The translations under genes were made by a program, and so were the position numbers. From assembly GCA_951812925.1 (NCBI GenBank), contig OX638371.1, positions 83,275,697 through 83,339,696 of the forward strand: 64,000 nt of DNA, written 5' to 3'. Below the pieces are notes generated by a model. The model had not been told where the DNA came from. It saw nothing but the letters and a program-made list of their open reading frames with translations, and ran no database searches. Shown one piece after another: positions 1-14,100 of this stretch. Within the stretch, counting starts at the first letter, position 1, and each line of letters opens with the position of its first letter. This DNA is from Calliopum simillimum (Eukaryota; Arthropoda; Insecta; Diptera; Lauxaniidae).

Positions 1-440
1 GATTTGCTTTTAAATATGTTAATGCTGTATATTTAATGAAAAAAACCGTTTTGATGCGCCTATTAGCAATTAAAAAATAATAAAAAGAAAAAACAGGAAG
101 AAAAATAAAGGGTAAAAAACCACCTCTGGTAGGATTCGAACCTGGGCAAATCCGTTTCGATTCCGTAAATACTTCAAATACGAACTCAAAACGGATTTGC
201 TTTATTTAATTTTTATGATAAAAAAAATATTTTTGATTTGTTTTTTTTTTTTCTTTTTATTTTATTGCGTATGATTTTTTGTAAACTTTTCAAACTCTGT
301 TTGAAAAAATGTTTTTGATTCCAAATTTGAGTATATAACATTTTTTATCAAAAGAAGGGAAGAAAAACAACACAGAATACTTATAAAAAAACAACAGAAA
401 TTTGTTTAATATACAAACTTTAAATCTCAACATCGAATAA
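1..440. other. AT-rich stretch without a gene
   Basis: Long A and T runs. A reverse-oriented tRNA-like B-box (TTCGAATCC type) at about 131-147 suggests a worn tRNA-derived repeat. No exon seen. Confidence 0.5.
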
Positions 441-858
441 GTCTACATCAGTTAAGCAAACATCATATCGGTCAATAGCCAAGTTGTCTAACGGCTAGTG
501 TATGAAAGAGTAATACCCCGGGAGCCTGAGTTCGACTCCCGGCCGGGCTAGTAATTTTTTTTTTTTTTTGTTATTTTGTTTTTTTTTAATTAAAAATAAG
601 CGCTTCACCCTGTTTTCTTTTTTTTTTTATAAGCAGCATTAACATTATTAAAAGCGAATCCGTTTTGAATTCGTTTTTGATGTACGTTACAGGTTCGAAA
701 CGGATCCATAAAAGAAGAAAAAACGATTCGTTTTTTTTTTAGGAATCCTTCCCGCAAACGGATCAGTAACGGATACTTAACGGATTCCGTAACGGATAAA
801 AAGAACGAAAATATGAACCCGTTACGGATCCGAAACGAGTCCGTTTGGCACACTGGGA
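441..858 (+). repeat. tRNA-headed repeat, tandem copy 1
   Basis: Starts with a tRNA-like head (about 478-549, with TTCGACTCC B-box and a pairing TAGCC/GGCTA end), then T-rich DNA, then a segment rich in AACGGATCCG-type words ending GGCACACTGGG. The tail is shared with the MITE family at 15288 and 25880. Confidence 0.7.
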
Positions 859-1280
859 GTCTACATCAGTTAAGTAGACATCATATTGGTCAACAGCCTA
901 GTTGTCTAACGTCTCGTGTATGAAAGAGTAATACCCCGGGAGCCTGAGTTCAACTCCCGGCCGGGCTATTATTTTTTATTTTTTTTTTTTGTTATTTGGT
1001 TTTTTTTTTTAATTAAAAATAAGCGCTTCACCCTGTTTTCTTTTTTTTTTATAAGCAGCATTAACATTATTAAAAGCGAATCCGTTTTGAATTCGTTTTT
1101 GATGTACGTTACAGGTTCGAAACGGATCCATAAAAGAAGAAAAAACGATTCGTTTTTTTTTTTAGGAATCCTTCCCGCAAACGGATCAGTAACGGATACG
1201 TAACGGATTCCGTAACGGATAAAAAGAACGAAAATATGAACCCGTTACGGATCCGAAACGAGTCCGTTTGGCACACTGGG
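859..1280 (+). repeat. tRNA-headed repeat, tandem copy 2
   Basis: Near-identical second copy in direct repeat with 441-858, starting at the same GTCTACATCAG and ending at the same GGCACACTGGG. The low divergence implies a recent duplication. Confidence 0.8.
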
Positions 1281-1798
1281 TACCTTTTTTTTTATCTTCA
1301 TTTTGAGTATTTTCAGTTTTTTAATTTTTTTTCTTTATCCTGATGAGATATTTATCTAAAAGTGAATCAGAATAAAGGTTAACTGTTTCCTTTACTGAAT
1401 GACATAAAATTAATTGTTTTGTCTTATGTATTTTGGGTTTTATTTAAAAAAGAAAGATGGGTGGTCCATATTTCCCTCCCTTACCCTATATGTATATACT
1501 TTACCATAACTGCCACGCCTCCTTCTCAGTCTTACAAACGGAAGGACAAAGTGAATATACTCTGGGTGTAGGGTATAAAAATATAAACAAAATACTTCGA
1601 ATGGCGCTTAAGCCTAAATTGCTTTTGCTATAACACCGTAACGGTACTTTTTACAGCTATGAAATTTGTAGAGAAGATGCGTACGAACACGAATTCTCGA
1701 TTTTCATCAAAAAACGAAAATCCAAAATCGTGTCGGTTAAGTCTTTTTTGCGGTTAGGTCTAGATATGGTAAAAAAAACATTTTATTTAATATAAATA
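1281..1798. other. Non-coding stretch with a fly-type dispersed repeat tail
   Basis: The text at about 1500-1580, ending GGGTGTAGGGTATAAAA, matches the repeat at 31560-31830. Nothing coding seen. Confidence 0.5.
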
Positions 1799-2092
1799 AC
1801 ACAGGCCCACAAAAAATAAAAAGCACCATGCGCGAAAGATCAGACCACCTGAACTTTATGTTTTCGGGGTCGCTGAATCCGAATATGGCGCCAGAATAGC
1901 GAAGTTGGTTCGCGTTTTTTCAGAAATCAACAATAATGCTGAAAATTAGAGATTTTTCCTGGTTTCTGAAAAAACGCGTGACAACTTCGCTATTCTGGAA
2001 ACATATTCGGATTCAGCGATCCCGAAAACATAAAGTTCAGGTGGTCTGATCTTTCGCGCATGGTACTTTTTTTTTTTTTTGTGGGCCTGTGT
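1799..2092. mobile_element. Foldback element with ACACAGG termini (294 bp)
   Basis: Two arms of about 110 bp are inverted copies: ACACAGGCCCACAAA at the left and TTTGTGGGCCTGTGT at the right, with GATCAGACCACCTGAAC in both arms. The tips resemble the element at 53468-54375. Confidence 0.8.
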
Positions 2093-2112
2093 AATCAATA
2101 CTATTTACTTAC

Positions 2113-2139
2113 CCTTGGATATTCAGGTGTTCTGTCGTA
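2113..2139 (-). CDS. Exon 46, last exon seen, 27 nt (residues 1038-1046)
   Basis: 27 nt reading YDRTPEYPR with a consensus GTAAGT donor, so the gene continues to the left of the window or into an exon not found. Acceptor TTTTTATTTAAAG. A foldback element ends 20 bp beyond its last base. Confidence 0.72.
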
Positions 2140-5100
2140 CTTTAAATAAAAATAAGAATTATTAATTTATAATTTCGGCTATATATACATACATTAGTGC
2201 GTATCAAGAAACGAGCACCCAATTACACGCCCACATTATGAAACAGGAAAAAAAGACAATTCCGGAAACATAACTTTTTCAACTTTGAAATAAATTTCTA
2301 AAGTTCGTTATTTTCAATCAAACGAATATATTTTGTACTGGACCCCGTCTAACGGGTACTCGATTCATCATTAAAAATAATTTTTGCATCCAAATTGAGT
2401 GCAGGAGCAAACGATGCACATTGGGCAAAATGTAAGACTTGCCGTTCGAAAATAGAAAAATCTTACTTTTTGTCGAATGCGCTTAGTGCGATTCCTCTAA
2501 AAATTTACATACATGTAGGATATTCTATTTAGTACAGTTCAAAACACTTTCCACTTTAGTTCATTTTAACATTTTATTAATTCAAAAGTTCACATTTGAT
2601 GTTCTTTGTTCTTTTTAACGTTTTAATATTTACAATATTTTTATTAGCATAGCAGCACGTCTTTTCGTTAGCTCGCCGCTTACGCAATTCACTTCGTTCG
2701 TTCGTTTTTAAATCTATTCTAGTCCGTTTTTCGTTCAGTCTATTCGTTCTGTTATCTTCGTCTTCGTTAAAGTCAGTGTTGCCGATCAGTTAGTAATTTC
2801 GTCCACCTCTAGTCAAACGTTGGGCCATTATGGGACCTAGGGATTTATTTTAAAGTTAAAGAAAATTATATTCCTCAAATTGACTTCACTTTTTGTTTCA
2901 TAACTTGGGCGTGAAATTGGGCTTGAATCGCGTAACCACAAACATTTCGATACACCCCAACATACTTACATACCTCATCTTCTGATATTGGTGGTAATAG
3001 TGCACACTTTTGCGCCCACTCATTCCAGAATTTTGCCATTCCTGGATTTTCAACACCTTGATGTGCTGTTAGATTAGGTTTCTACAAATAATAATAACGT
3101 GTTGTCATTACACCTTTATTTTTTAAAAGAATTTTTACATGTTATAATAAAAATAATTATTTCAAATATGCCATTTAGCTCTACAATAACGTCATTTTAA
3201 GCATGAATTGTAGGGTAAAGAAGTAAACATTCCCATATACTAACCCTTATTTTTCTCTTTGGTATTGGCAACTTTTTAGACGCCTGAAAAGATGTGGTAC
3301 ATATTTCATTTTATATTTTTTTAAGCTTTTTATTCAGCAGTAATTTATACGTTTGTCTCAAATTATGAAGTGGTCTCAAATTATGAAGTGGTCTCAAATT
3401 TTTTTTATGTCCTTTCTGCTTTAATGCAGTGTAATTTGGGAAAATTAAAAAAAAAATTTTTTCTTGTATATGGAGACCACTTCATAATCCAAGTAGATCA
3501 CAGATCCATTTTAATTGATACTCTATAAACATTAAGACATAAATACCTCTATCGCTTCTCGACGCTTTTGCTCTGCTATCTATTATGTTAATATGAAATA
3601 AATTAAAATTTGTATTTTAACAACAAACAATTAGCAATGAAAATAGAAAAAAAAAACTATTTTCCGAAACCTTTTGTATTAAACGTCTTATTATATTCCC
3701 ATAATAATTTCTATTTATCGGTTTTGTAGCCAAATATGAGAGTTCCGAATCACTGGTTTACTCAAATATAAGTACTTGGTTTTTTCTATCAATAACCTTA
3801 GCTTAAATGAATTGCATTATCATCTGGAAGTACGAAATTGGTATGCCTGAAAACAGACCCTTTTGGAATTTAAAGCAAGGATAACTCACAATGCTGAAGT
3901 CAAGTTTCGTAAATAAGTGGTCCGAAACTCCCATAATCGGCATTAAAAATCTTGAATTGAGAAACAATTTTGTAAATTTTTCCGGGCTTTATAATTAATT
4001 TATAACATTTTATTCTTTTATTATGAAAAACTATAGAAGAAAAATAGATATGACAAAAAAGATTTCACACAATATGTATATAGTATGTACTATATATTAC
4101 AAACTATTCGCCCGAATGCCGAATATCGAATAGTGGCCGAAAATTCGTGACATCTCTAGTGTCTTAGGTCAAAAACCCGAGCTTTATTGAATTCGGAAGA
4201 GGCAGTCATATCTGGTTTGAGTAAATAAGCACCAGAAACTTTTTGTACTTAATTTTGTGGCAAAAATATCATTGATTTCGGAGTGGCGTCATACATCATT
4301 ACCAATGTCATAGTCCCCATTTTGGCTATGGGGGTTATGTCCGCAAATTTTTCGGACATAATCCCAATTAAGATTGAACAAAATTTTTGCAATACTCCAT
4401 TTAAAAAATTCATATAGCGTTGGATGTTATAGACTGATTCGCGGCCGAAGGCCGCCGCGAAGCCGGTGTTGGTTTTTTGGGAGTTTTAAATCCTGAGCTG
4501 CGGCCGCAGGCCGCCCACTTACCCCTACCCTTATGTAAAATTACTGTGTTGGATATATTATAGACTGATCAGCGGCTGAAGGCCAACGCGGAAACGGTAT
4601 TGGAATTTTTGGGAGTTGTGAATCCTGAGCTGCTTCTGTTGTCAATAACAAAATATCGTTATGGGGACTATGTCCGTTTTTTCCTGGGGATTATGTCCGA
4701 AACACTTGCGGACATAATCCCCATATCGTGAATGGGGATTATGTCCACGGCACCGCGCAAGGAGACCTTATTTTGCAAAATCTGATAAGTTCACCACTAA
4801 AGATTTTGTGTGGGGAATTTCTGAGATTTTCTGTAAGTCTTTTGCGCCAAAATACCGAAAGTCTTAGCCTTAGAAAGCATTTCTGAAATGTATTACAAAA
4901 GACTTTCTGCTGTCGTAACCGGAATAGCCCTATTAGTCTTGGTCTCGAAAGACTACCACGTCAAAAAATAGTTTTTTTTAACTAAGTTTTATCTTATTTT
5001 TAAGTACCTGCTCTCTTGTTGCGGCAGCTCTTGCGGATCTCTAGAAAATAAAGTTAAATTTTTTTATTAATAAAACAATTTATTATGCACTTGGTATGGA

Positions 5101-8100
5101 TGAATAAAGCAAATTTAATGGAAACATGTCGAGATGTAAAATTTCACAGGAACTTCAGAAGTTTTAATAATTTTATAACCTTAAAAACTCAAAATTATGC
5201 TTAACAAATAGCTAAACCAACAACAATAACGATCATTTTATAAAAGAAAGTTAAGACTAAAAGCAATCCCAATGACATCAGCTTAAATTCTCCATCCTTT
5301 GCTCTCCAGAATCTGAAGCGAAGAGCTTTTGACATAAGATTGGCTAATTGGTATGCTAAGTAGATTACCAAAAAAAGTGAGGAATACCTTTGCTACCAGT
5401 ACCATCAAAAGTACTGACAAAAGTGCGAAAAACTTGATTCAGCCATCCGAAAGCAAAACGCTGAATTCCGGCGAAACCGATCACGCGTGGACCAAATCAA
5501 CACCCTCAAAATAATTGCTTACAAACCATGCGAGTGGAGTTCTGCGCCTCAACTTATTCTGGTAGACGTTGGCACTGCCTTCGATAATATCTCCCGCGAA
5601 AAATATGGGTTTGACGAAGAGGTATGGCCACAAAGGTCATTAATATAACACGTGCACAGAATGGAGGCTTTAAATGCAGTGTGTTATACAACGGGTTGTT
5701 ATCACCAACAATCACGTTTAATTCAGGAGCTCGGCAATGCGTCCATGACTTCAAGCATTAAGCTAAACTCAACTAAAAATTACATCACATTTATAGCAGT
5801 AAATGATGACATTGAAAATGTCGATGGTGGAGCAAAAGAGGATATTAAGTCATGAACATCAAAGGCGAAAGACGTGTTTGCTCAACTGAACAAAATATGG
5901 TCATCTTTTTAGTGTATTATCTGCATAAAAACGAAACTATGCATTGTTAATTCGAATGCAAAATCGGTTTTGTTACCGAACAATTAATGTACAAGCTGCA
6001 AGTATTCGTACTTTAAGCGCATACGAAAAGTTTGGTTGCCTCGCACCATCTTAAATGCCGAACTATTTATTACTAAAATGAATCCAGATGTCCATACGAA
6101 ACGAGATACATCTGCGCAAGTGGGAATGGATAGGTCATACTATTCGGAAACCACACAGTGAAGTCTGCCGCCGGGCCCTCGAACGATTTCGCAAGGCAGA
6201 AAGGGACGGGATAAACGAAGAATCGCCTAGAAAATGTCGTTGGAGAAATATCTAAATCCAAATATTGGGAAAGTCATCTCAAGGGATAAAAGATATGGCA
6301 AAGGATCGTGACACATGACGGCGTTTCGTTTTCGCCTTATGCTTCTCCTAGAAGTTCCAGGAGAGTACATCCAAACGTACTATGGAGCTTGAATAATCGC
6401 TTGTAGAACAGCAAGCGTAATCATTAGGATCGAATTTATACGCAAAAATCTCCATAAAGCTCTTTGATATTTTTAGATAACATCATGACCCAATAAAATT
6501 TTTTAATAAATTTGTAACGCCTTATACGATAATGATTAGCTTACTTGAATGTTAAAACATTTTAAATGTTGCATGTAATGCAATAAATTATGAAATACTT
6601 TTTTAATTACATGTAATGCAATGGGTAATGTGAGAACATAAATTTCAAAAGTTTTTTACTCAAGATTTTTTGATTTTTAAGCTATTTTGACGTTAGCATT
6701 TGTTAATATTTCAAAAGATATAAATAGTAAAACAGATAATTTTTCAGATAATGTTTCCTCTGATGAACTTTTGGCCGAAAACAGAACCCAAAATATTTCT
6801 ATAACGTCCTACTACATTCATTTAGTACTTATGCAACGCAAAAGTAACCAAGAAAGCACAAATAATTTTTTTAGATTACTCGATCGATTACATGTAATCG
6901 AATGTTTTGTTGGGGTAATCGATTACGCCCAAAGAAATGCGTATGCTAAAATAATGCCTTTGTAACCCAGAAAGTAATCGATACAAATAATTTTTTCGAT
7001 TACATGTAAGCGAGTGTTTTATTAGGGTAATCGATTACGCCCAATGACATGCATGTGTTAAAATAATGCCTTATGTAACCCAGAAAGTAATCGATGCAAA
7101 CAATTTTTTAGATTACTCGACCGATTGTAAACGAAGATTTTACTGGGGATAAATCAAAAATCAGATCAACCATTTTTACATTAGTGGAGAAAAGTAAGAT
7201 AATTAGTATTTTGAAAATATGAGAAGCGTTTACGTCGACATCGGCCACCATTGTACCAGTAATTCGGATAAAAATTACTGCTAGGAATCAACTTATTGTA
7301 AGAAAAGTCAACGTGTCCAAATTATAAAATCACCTTGTTGTCATGTCTTTCGACGAAGCGCTCAAAGTCTTGCCGACTGAATATGATGAGAGCAATAATA
7401 CCTTTATTATTGCCATTGAAAAGGTACTTGTGCTCTGTCTCGCAAACAAGAATCACCGAACAAGATAAAAAAGCATGATGCCAAGTTGAAATCAAAAATA
7501 AAGTAGAACAAAAAAAACTTCGAAAAAATCTTCAATTCCTGTGATACGAAAGTCAGGCGATATGACACAAAATGATCTCACAAGATAGTAGTAAAAAGCT
7601 CTCGGAGAGCTTTGTTGTATCAGGAAAAAATTACAACACAACCGTCGAAGGAAATAGAACTGGGAAAAAATGTATACCAAAACATTTTTGTGAAATCGTT
7701 AATTTCACGTGTAGGGGAGATGTGTGTACCTTGGTCCGCTTTTCAGTTTTTTCAATGTGCTGGATTTTCCAAAAAAGTTTCTTTAGTTTTTTGATTAAGT
7801 TATATTTCTACAATGTTTGCAGTATCAAATGACGTAACAATGATATTTCTATATCTTACCATTGAGTAGAAATATTACTTTTTCCGTTGCAATCTCAAAC
7901 GGTCCAAGGTACACCATGCAAGTGTACCTTGGACTATTAAAATAAAAGAGAATACATTGTATTTAGGTAATAAATTCTGAAAGAACCATTTATTATGTAA
8001 TCAAAAGTAACATTTTTTTCAATAAAAAAAAAAAAAAAATTATCATAAACAAAAATTATAACACAAAAAAGTGCATTTAGTAAAATACAATTAATTAAAC

Positions 8101-11100
8101 AAAAATAGTTGCAAATAAATACATAAATCACGTAAATAATAATAATAATATTATATTGAGAGGCGATTATGGCTTCCTGGTTGCCCATCGAAAAAGGTTT
8201 CCTGGTCAATAAGCATAGGTCCAAGGTACACATAGACAGCATATTTTAAAAACTGTCTACACCCATAACATATATTAATGAAAATACATCTAAAACACAC
8301 TATAAGCTTGAAACAATAACTAAAGTTCCTTCCTGATGTTGTAAAACTGGAATATTTCAAGTAAGTTTCTCAAAAAACTTTTCAAAGTTTACTCCAAAAA
8401 CAAATTTTTACACACAACAAACACTTTTTCCGTCACTTTTTATACACGCATACAGCTTGGCGGTCTGAAGTCTACTAATATCAGTCAGCAGTATGAGTGG
8501 AAAATTCCATAGAAGAACAATATCGTACACGTGCAACTGTTAAGTGGCAACCGACACTCGGACCGAGGTTCACTCGGACCAAGGTACACACATCTCCCCT
8601 ACCTATTGTATGAAATTATGAAAGCGATCTAAGCCATCACAAACAATATGGCCAACCGCATCGAACGAAATACGAGTAGAACTGATAAAACCATTCTCTT
8701 TAACTTCAGCCAAGATCTATCATTAACTGCTCTTCATAATCTGGAATAATGTGGAAAGTGCCCTTGCTAAAAGGTTAGATAAATTATATGTTGATGATGC
8801 TGAATAAAATCTGAAGATTTACGAGTTTTTCTCTTGTGTGGAAGACAAAAAGTCGCCAGAATAATGTCGCTACAGAAAGAAATAACGATATCGTTGGAAT
8901 CATTCTTTGCTCTTCCAAAAAGTTATAGGATATGACAAAGAAGAATGAATTAAGTAGATATTTTGTGCATAAATACCTGTGCTTTAGTTTGTTCAGCTCT
9001 CTGCTCAATCTATAAAATATATTTTATATTAGTATGTACTTTTTTTAATACCAAATCATATATATATATATGGAACATTATTTTACAAACCGTACACTTT
9101 TTTGGATTTCGGATTTGTTTGCTTACAAAGCAATTTTATAATATTCAAATAATTACGAATGGGGATCTCCCCATACTTTGATTTCGTTGTCATTTTTATA
9201 AAACTAAAATTGCTTAGCAACCCGGTGTGGGCACATTTTTGTCTGCAAAAATTGTTTAATATCTTTTGACCCAACAAGAAATCACTTTTTTTAAACTTTG
9301 TGGATGTAATGTTTTTCTGTTGCATAACGCGTGTTTGTGTTTTTTGTTCGAATCAGTTAAAAATAGTTTTTAAAACATAGATTTTAAGTTAAAAAAACAT
9401 TTAATGAAACACTGAAGGAACGAATTTGATCCGATAAGTAGAACTGCAAATATCTAGTTTTGAATATAAAAGGTTCCAGTGAGTACCTAATACATTTATT
9501 TTGAGAACTAATTATTTAAAAAAAATCCCTATATGTGAATTGAATCAAAGAAAAGGTGTAAAAAAACATTGAACTATTCACAGAATTCCAAAATTTTTTT
9601 CACAAAACTCGTACGGTTTGTAAAAAAACGTCCGTTAAAATAAGTGCTGGATAAGACTAAATTAAAAAAAAAAAAATTTTAATTCCACGATTGCCCCCAA
9701 ATCTGAAAAAAAGTGTCAAAAAAGTAAGCTGAGAATTTTAAAATTGTTTAAGGTCATTTGGTAATCTTATATCGCTGTTTTATTTAAAACATCGGTTTGA
9801 TAAGGTTCTTGTTTTATTACGATCTCAAAAACACTCAGAATGAGCATGCTTTAGATAAAATTTTTCGCCTTGAATCAAGGTGTATAGAAAAGATAATCAT
9901 AATTAAGCAAAATGTTAAAAAAAATTTAATAATCGTACAATCGTGAAATTTCGAATTTATTTTTTTTTTTTTTTTTTTGTTTTTTGATTCAGTTATTATA
10001 TTAAGAAACGGTTACCACCACAACTAATGTATACCTCTCAGTTTTTAATTTTCGAATTTATCCAGTTTACTGAGCAGAAAAAAATGCCACAATATTTAAA
10101 TCATTCATTTTATTGGAGCACCTTTATAACTAACTAACATCTCTTTAAACTGGACAAAAGGTACAATAATTTTTTAGTGATAACTTTTATTTCAATAAAG
10201 CAAAAAATTAATTTAGTTTTACTTAAAAAAGAAATTAACTTGCATACATTCATACTTCCATTGAACTAAAAATTTAATTTTATTTTGTTTATAATTACCG
10301 CTCTAGCTTGCTGTTCTCCTGATCCGCTTAAACATGGTTTCTTTAAATATTGAAAATTTGTTATTATATACATGTACATATGTGTTTGGATAGTCACAGT
10401 AGAATTGTCAAGCTTTTTAGATGCAAATTGATTTTTAATAGAGTTTTTTTCGAGCCTCCCAATTTTTGAATGTATTTTTCTCAAAAAAGGCGATAAAATA
10501 CAAAAAAATTACGGAAGCGTCCTCTAGTCTTACTCAGAACTAGGGGTCTGCACAAGACATCTTGAAATAAAGTGTACTTTTTTTTACACCCACATTTTAC
10601 ACTGAACTGATGCATTTGATCCAAAAAATTCAAGATTCAAATCATCGTGTACACTGATTTCATTCTGACACTATTTACATTGTCTTGTTTTATCAGTGTG
10701 AAAAATAAACTTGGTTCAAAAAATTACATCAGTGAACTCTATTTTATGAAAACAAATACTACAGGTCACTGTAAAACGTGCTAGTAGAGAAACCACAATA
10801 AAATGTATGATATGGTAACACTTGCAGAATAGTAGTAGCTTTCATACATTTTTGCGACAGAGAGAGAGAGCGTAAACAAAAAAGAGGCACAAGAAGAGAG
10901 CGATAAACTACTCTTATCACACCATTTGCATTTAGAAGTGTGCAATACTACTACAGTATGCAACTAAAATAACTAAAACAAATCAAACAAGACAAATTAG
11001 CACAGTATTTGTTTATTTTCTTTCAAATTCTAGTTCTGTCAAGACATTTACACACGACACTGAACTAGAGCATTTGATAAATAAAAAGCAGGTACAAAAT

Positions 11101-14100
11101 ATAACGTATATTGAAACGAAATGTCTTGAAACGCAAACAAGACGTCTTGTGCAGACCCCCACTCAGAACTGAAAATAAATGCCAAAAATGAATTCCTCGA
11201 CCCAAAAAGCACCGGATACACATTTGGGTTTTTTGTACAACATCTAAGTCGCTTTTTGAAAAAAAAACTTGCCCCTTGAAAAATTAAGTGGTTAGAAATT
11301 AATTTTAGAAGTATGGTTTCTTGAGCAAAAGTTTTTTTAAATGCTACAAAGAACACCGTGAAGGGTACGCAACTTCACAAGATGCTTTTGTTATGTGACT
11401 AAAATTATAAAAAGTTATGACAATTGACAGATGTCAATACATTAGATTTTATTCACCACTCTCATGGTGAAATATGCATTGGTTTAATTTATTTATTAAA
11501 TTAAAAAACTTTGGAAACATTTTAATACGTATACATTTGAGTATGTTTATCTTTGTGAGTAATTGTACTTACTGTTATTTGAATCCTCGGTATAGGAATC
11601 TTCCTTGATGCCTAAAAGACGAAAAATTGAATATTTATTTAGATGTTTTTCCATTTAAATTTTTTCTGCCTTAGTTCATATAATAATTAAGTTTATTCTT
11701 AACTATATTAAGCCACTAAAGAAGTCAATGAATTTAAGTCCTTTGAATTGCAGAAAAATATTTTTAGGTATTATTGCAATAGTACTTTTCCACAAAGGAT
11801 GCAAGCGTCAGTATAAGATTGCTCCCAAAGAACTAATGTTGATTACAAAGTCTATTTGGATAACTTTATATCGTTGGCCTGATTCTAACATGACGATAGT
11901 CAAAAAAGGCTAAACAAATAAAGTTACTTAGAAAAAAAAAATAACGTTCTAACGAAAGTTACCTTTTATTTTTAATAAACCATGTACATTAAATTCTGAA
12001 GAATTTGAGACTTATTATACAAAAATTTATGGCAAAAAACCTTTTAAAATTGAGATATACGTATCATGCAAAAACTTCAAACGTTAAACCTCCATACAAA
12101 CATTAAAAACTAGTAAAGTGCACAACAACCTAATATTTCTCTGATTGTAGGAATGAAAATATAAAAGTTTCAGCGTCTGGTTTTAACCTTATAAGTATTA
12201 GGTTTGTCCAACTAATTTCCATTTATAAATACCTCTGCGCATTCTTGTTTTCTCCTTTGATCCACCTGTAAAGTTAAAATGAATTGTATGAGCAAAATAT
12301 AAACTGTAATATAAAAGAAAGTAATAAAGAATAGGAGAGAGTGGGATTAGGCAGCTTATGAGAATACATGAACCAGTAGGGATATCTGTTTACTGTCTAG
12401 GACTATTCGGGGGATTATCATGTGTTGTTATCCCTGTCGGCAACCTAACCTCACACTCATTTGTGGTTGTGTCAATCGTTTGTTGTCGCGTATATCAATA
12501 AACAAGGTCATTACCCACCCGACAGTGCTTCAATTGTGGCATTAAGTTATTCCGAAAAAAGTTTCTTATATTCCACTTGTGGCACTGAACTCGATACAAT
12601 TCCTTGTTATCGTAAGTTCATACAAATTTTTTAATTTTCACAAATAATTCTACTTTATTGAAATATAGAGTAACTAAGGGTAATGTGGTTACCTTTTTAT
12701 TTTTTTTTTTTTTGTCATTTTCTACCAAAGTAATGGTAGTAGGTTATCTTGGTCAATTTATTTGTATTAGTTAATCTATTGTTTTTAGTATTTGATAATT
12801 TCTATACTAAAATATTAACATTTTCAAGCGTGAGACCAGTTAAATTGAAAGTACCTAAAAATAGCTGAAAAAGAAAAGTGTCGGGTAGTGTGGATCACTC
12901 CGTCCATTTCCTAAAGTAGTACCGTTATTCGCAATTTTTGTTGACTAAGTAGCTTCATAGGCAAATTAAAGAATATTTTTTACTAAGAAAAACCAAATTC
13001 ATACTAACAAATGAATAAGTGATAAGGGTTATCGAATCATACGTAAAACAGTACTCCACATTACACAAACTTGGGTGTTCCACACATGTAATCAGCTTTT
13101 TAAGGTGTAGTAGTAATCAAAGTTGAACTTGCTTATGCATTTTTTCATTGAATAATAGTTCCACAATTGCATTAGATTTATTTGAATTTTAGAAAACAGA
13201 GTTCTGAGGAAGTTATTTTGTTATTCACAGAGTACTACAAATAAGTCAACTTGACTTCACAGCATATGCTAAGAAATTGCACACGAATAATTAGCACAAT
13301 TGAAAAGCCGAAGTGCGTAGAAAATATATTTTTCGCGTTTTAATGTACACAAATAACCAGAATTGTTGTACAGTCTTTAATATGAGAAATAAAAGTGAGC
13401 ACCACATTACCCGCATAGTCCACATAACCCTAAATTACCCTATCATGTCACCTTAAAACTATTTCCAATTAGCTGATAGGATACATGAACCACAACTTAA
13501 ATTAGCTTGTTGCAAATGTCTTCGTTCAGTCTATGAAAAGTTTAAAGAGTATTTTTTTGGGCAGTACTACAGCTTAACGATCAACTGCAGGAGAGAATTT
13601 CAATGGAATGCCACGTTTTTCTTCTGCTGATTTATTTTCGAGAATATTTTGTACGAAATATAGAAATAAGGTTCATCAACTTCTCTTCCATCAGATCTAA
13701 GGCTAGTCTATACTAATACTTCGATCCAGCTTCATAATTAATTTTATATAATTTCACTGCTTTTAAACATAATTTTTAAGAGAACTTACCAATTCTATCA
13801 GAAAATTAACAAAACGTTTATACTTGAAATACAAATCTAGGTGACAATGAATGCGTATCTATTACTTTGATCAAGACAATTACTATTTTTTACAAATAAT
13901 GCTTTACATAGTGATAAAAGGAACATACAAGTACGGATATATTTTCTTTATAGGATGGCGGGATCATATTATTTATATTTAAACTAAAATTATTTTTTAA
14001 ATACACCAAAAGTTTGATTATCGAATTATAGTTTTTAAATACCTGTCTTGATGTTGTTGTCCTCCTTGCGCATCTCTGTAAAATAAAATAAAATAAATTA

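Noticed and set aside
478..549. Possible functional tRNA gene (and its twin at about 896-967)
   Set aside because: The T-stem does not pair and the unit is part of a 420-bp repeat.
2508..2530. 12-nt candidate near ACATACATGTAGGATATTC
   Set aside because: Poor acceptor; the donor-like text is part of a common ACATACAT repeat word.
10248..10265. 18-nt exon candidate reading FNGSMN
   Set aside because: Donor GTATGC is weak and the neighbouring site is a dead exon; probably chance.
13801..13805. 5-nt exon candidate (AATTG) with very good donor and acceptor on the minus strand
   Set aside because: Length is not a multiple of 3, unlike all 46 accepted exons; too short to separate from chance in AT-rich DNA.
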